The position numbers and the translations under genes are program-made. The notes below the pieces were generated by a model, which had not been told where the DNA came from, ran no database searches, and worked only from the letters and a program-made list of their open reading frames with translations. DNA of 7,280 nucleotides from Acidobacteriota bacterium (GTDB taxonomy: Bacteria; Acidobacteriota; Terriglobia; UBA7540): the NCBI GenBank assembly GCA_003171295.1, contig PMYF01000245.1:5661-12940 (forward strand), in the 5' to 3' direction. Shown here in pieces: positions 5,992-7,280 of this stretch (position 1 is the first letter of the stretch; every line of letters starts with the position of its first letter).

Positions 5992-7041
5992 ATGACGATC
6001 GCTAACATGCTGCCTCGAGAAAGGGTCTTCGCAGCACTGGACTTCAGAAAGCCGGATGCCGTTCCGGTGGAGTATCACGCTTCGCCAGCCGGATCCTACG
6101 AGCATGGCGAGCCGTTGCACCAACTCTGGGAGCGGTATCCACATGATTTCGGAGACACCAACTCAATCCCACTTGCCAGGCCCGAGCCGCAATGGATCGA
6201 CGCTCAAGGGAATTACAGGGAGTTCCGCCGCGACGAGTGGGGAGTGATTTGGGAACACCTCATCTTCGGCCTAGCCGGTCATCCGCTGAGACGCCCCCTG
6301 GACGACTGGGCGAACCTGGAGGGGTTCCAGCCTCCTCCGGTTCCTGCGACATCCGGGCCCAAGTTCGAGTGCGAACGGTTGAGGGCGGTCTGCGATCAGC
6401 AACGCTACTTCCTCAAGAGTGGGTGGATCAGCATTTTCGAGGTCATGCACGCTCTCCGGCGCTTTGAAGATGTTCTCATGGACCTCGCGACTGACAGTCC
6501 CGAGATCAATCGCCTGGCAGACCTTATCACCGACTATCAGTTGCGAACCATTCATTACCTGCTGGCGCGAGGAGTCGACGCAATCCAGTTTGGTGATGAC
6601 TTCTCGACCCAATCCGGCCTGATGATGTCGCTGGCGACCTGGAGAAGGTTTTTCAACCCGCGCTATGAGCTTCTGATGAAACCGATCCACCAAGCCGGCA
6701 AGAAGGTCTTCTTTCACACCTGCGGCTGCGGTCTCAAGCTTTTAGAAGACCTCGCCGGCCTTCGCGTGCACGCCATATGGCCCCAGTTGAATGCCTACGG
6801 TGAGGGTGAACTGGCGCGCTTCTGTCGCCAGGCGGGAATAGCCATCGCGCTCCACCCTGACCGCGGAGACTTGATGATTAGGAGCAGGCCGGCGGACGTG
6901 CGTTCAGCGGTTCTTAAATTGGCGGAAGAGTTTTCGGTGTCCGATGGGGGCGCGTGGTTTTATATCGAAATCGATAGTGGTTTTCCGTTCGAGAACAGCG
7001 AGGCGCTGATTGAGACAATCGGCCGGCTGCGAGGTTTTTGA
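5992..7041 (+). CDS. Uroporphyrinogen decarboxylase-like (URO-D / cobalamin methyltransferase-like) superfamily protein
   Basis: A 349-residue cytoplasmic TIM-barrel protein. The opening LPRERVFAALDFRKPDAVPV (7-26) is the family's usual N-terminus. Other family features are DEWGVIW (81-87), QFGDDFSTQSGLMMS (199-213), WRRFFNPRYELLMKPIHQAG (217-236), FFHTCGCG (241-248, equivalent to the usual H-[ST]-CG), and a C-terminal PADVRSAVLKLAEEF (300-314). Relatives include true HemE and the MtaA/MtbA/CmuA-type corrinoid methyltransferases, which hold zinc through His-x-Cys plus a later Cys. Here H242 and C244 are present but I see no cysteine in the last 70 residues, so zinc-dependent methyl transfer is uncertain. 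The HemE N-terminal substrate motif (RQAGR) is absent, so it is not expected to make heme. No corrinoid protein or partner methyltransferase is in the window. The gene follows the regulator in the same direction but 912 bases away, so a shared operon is not supported. Family is clear, substrate unknown. Confidence 0.9.
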   Translation: MTIANMLPRERVFAALDFRKPDAVPVEYHASPAGSYEHGEPLHQLWERYPHDFGDTNSIPLARPEPQWIDAQGNYREFRRDEWGVIWEHLIFGLAGHPLRRPLDDWANLEGFQPPPVPATSGPKFECERLRAVCDQQRYFLKSGWISIFEVMHALRRFEDVLMDLATDSPEINRLADLITDYQLRTIHYLLARGVDAIQFGDDFSTQSGLMMSLATWRRFFNPRYELLMKPIHQAGKKVFFHTCGCGLKLLEDLAGLRVHAIWPQLNAYGEGELARFCRQAGIAIALHPDRGDLMIRSRPADVRSAVLKLAEEFSVSDGGAWFYIEIDSGFPFENSEALIETIGRLRGF

Positions 7042-7085
7042 GGTTCGTTACCCCCTAACCCGTTCCTGGGCTGGGTCGCCAGGGA

Positions 7086-7125
7086 CAGGTGGCGGAGACA
7101 ACGCGAAAGATGCCCGCGCCACCTG
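7086..7125. terminator. Hairpin downstream of the URO-D-like gene, possible weak terminator
   Basis: CAGGTGGCG (7086-7094) pairs perfectly with CGCCACCTG (7117-7125) around a 22-base loop, beginning 45 bases after the stop codon. It is followed by GAAAAAG rather than a T-run, so it lacks the U-tract of an intrinsic terminator. It may instead protect the 3' end of the mRNA or act with Rho. Confidence 0.35.
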
Positions 7126-7256
7126 GAAAAAGTTGATGACGGCAGGATGATTCGTAATCCTTGAGCTCGGCACAAGGTATCGGGTGGGAATTCATCTATA
7201 TTGTTTCTATGTCTCGTGTCGGTCTGCCGTTTACGACTTATATTTTGTCATATAGT

Positions 7257-7273
7257 AGAGTACTGATTACTCT
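7257..7273. repeat. Inverted repeat in the AT-rich right edge
   Basis: AGAGTA-CTGAT-TACTCT: 6-bp arms around a 5-base centre, in a strongly AT-rich segment (about 7190-7280) that could be the control region of a gene beyond the window. A loose plus-strand promoter, TTTACG (7230-7235) and TATAGT (7251-7256), has a short 15-base spacer, so I do not call it. Confidence 0.3.
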
Positions 7274-7280
7274 TTATAAG

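Noticed and set aside
6271..6717. Minus-strand 148-codon frame
   Set aside because: It is opposite the well-supported URO-D-like gene.
1..7280. CRISPR arrays, tRNA/rRNA genes, toxin-antitoxin or defence genes
   Set aside because: I saw no regularly spaced repeats, no tRNA-like cloverleaf, and no protein signature of such systems.

Overview
The window looks like chromosomal DNA from an Acidobacteriota-type bacterium (Solibacter/Bryobacter-like). The evidence is an outer-membrane receptor of the large 'carboxypeptidase regulatory-like + TonB plug + barrel' family that is expanded in that phylum, with its usual signatures (DLPLNGR, NYLLDGG, VNVVTKSGTN, NQFGGTIGGPI). Placement is by family signature only; no marker gene is present.

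Layout, left to right. (1) 1-2704, minus strand: the receptor gene, open for 901 codons without a frameshift and cut by the window edge. (2) 2705-3415: a long leader/intergenic stretch. It holds a plausible leftward promoter (TTGACA-N17-TAGCTT, 3243-3271), a perfect 14-bp palindrome with a central AACGTT just upstream of it (3280-3293), a broken palindrome close to the receptor start (2731-2744), and a doubtful 135-codon minus-strand ORF. (3) 3416-3876: a fossil of an IS4-family insertion sequence. Its transposase is reduced to its two ends by internal deletions and is broken by at least three frameshifts, but the characteristic C-terminus and probable terminal inverted repeats can still be read. 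(4) 3916-5079, plus strand: a LacI/GalR-family repressor with a near-consensus sigma-70 promoter whose -10 box overlaps an inverted repeat. (5) 5080-5991: about 900 bases with no recognisable gene. (6) 5992-7041, plus strand: a protein of the uroporphyrinogen decarboxylase-like (URO-D/cobalamin methyltransferase-like) superfamily. (7) 7042-7280: a downstream hairpin and AT-rich DNA.

The receptor and the LacI-type regulator are divergent, and half-sites of similar sequence (CATA-A/G-CG) occur both near the leftward promoter and over the regulator's own promoter. The simplest reading, which is inference, is a small carbohydrate-uptake locus: the repressor senses a sugar-like ligand and controls both itself and the TonB-dependent receptor. 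The role of the URO-D-like protein here is unknown. It has no corrinoid protein or other methyltransferase partner in the window. I see no convincing new defence or mobile system; the most informative items are the regulatory architecture and the fossil transposon lying inside it.
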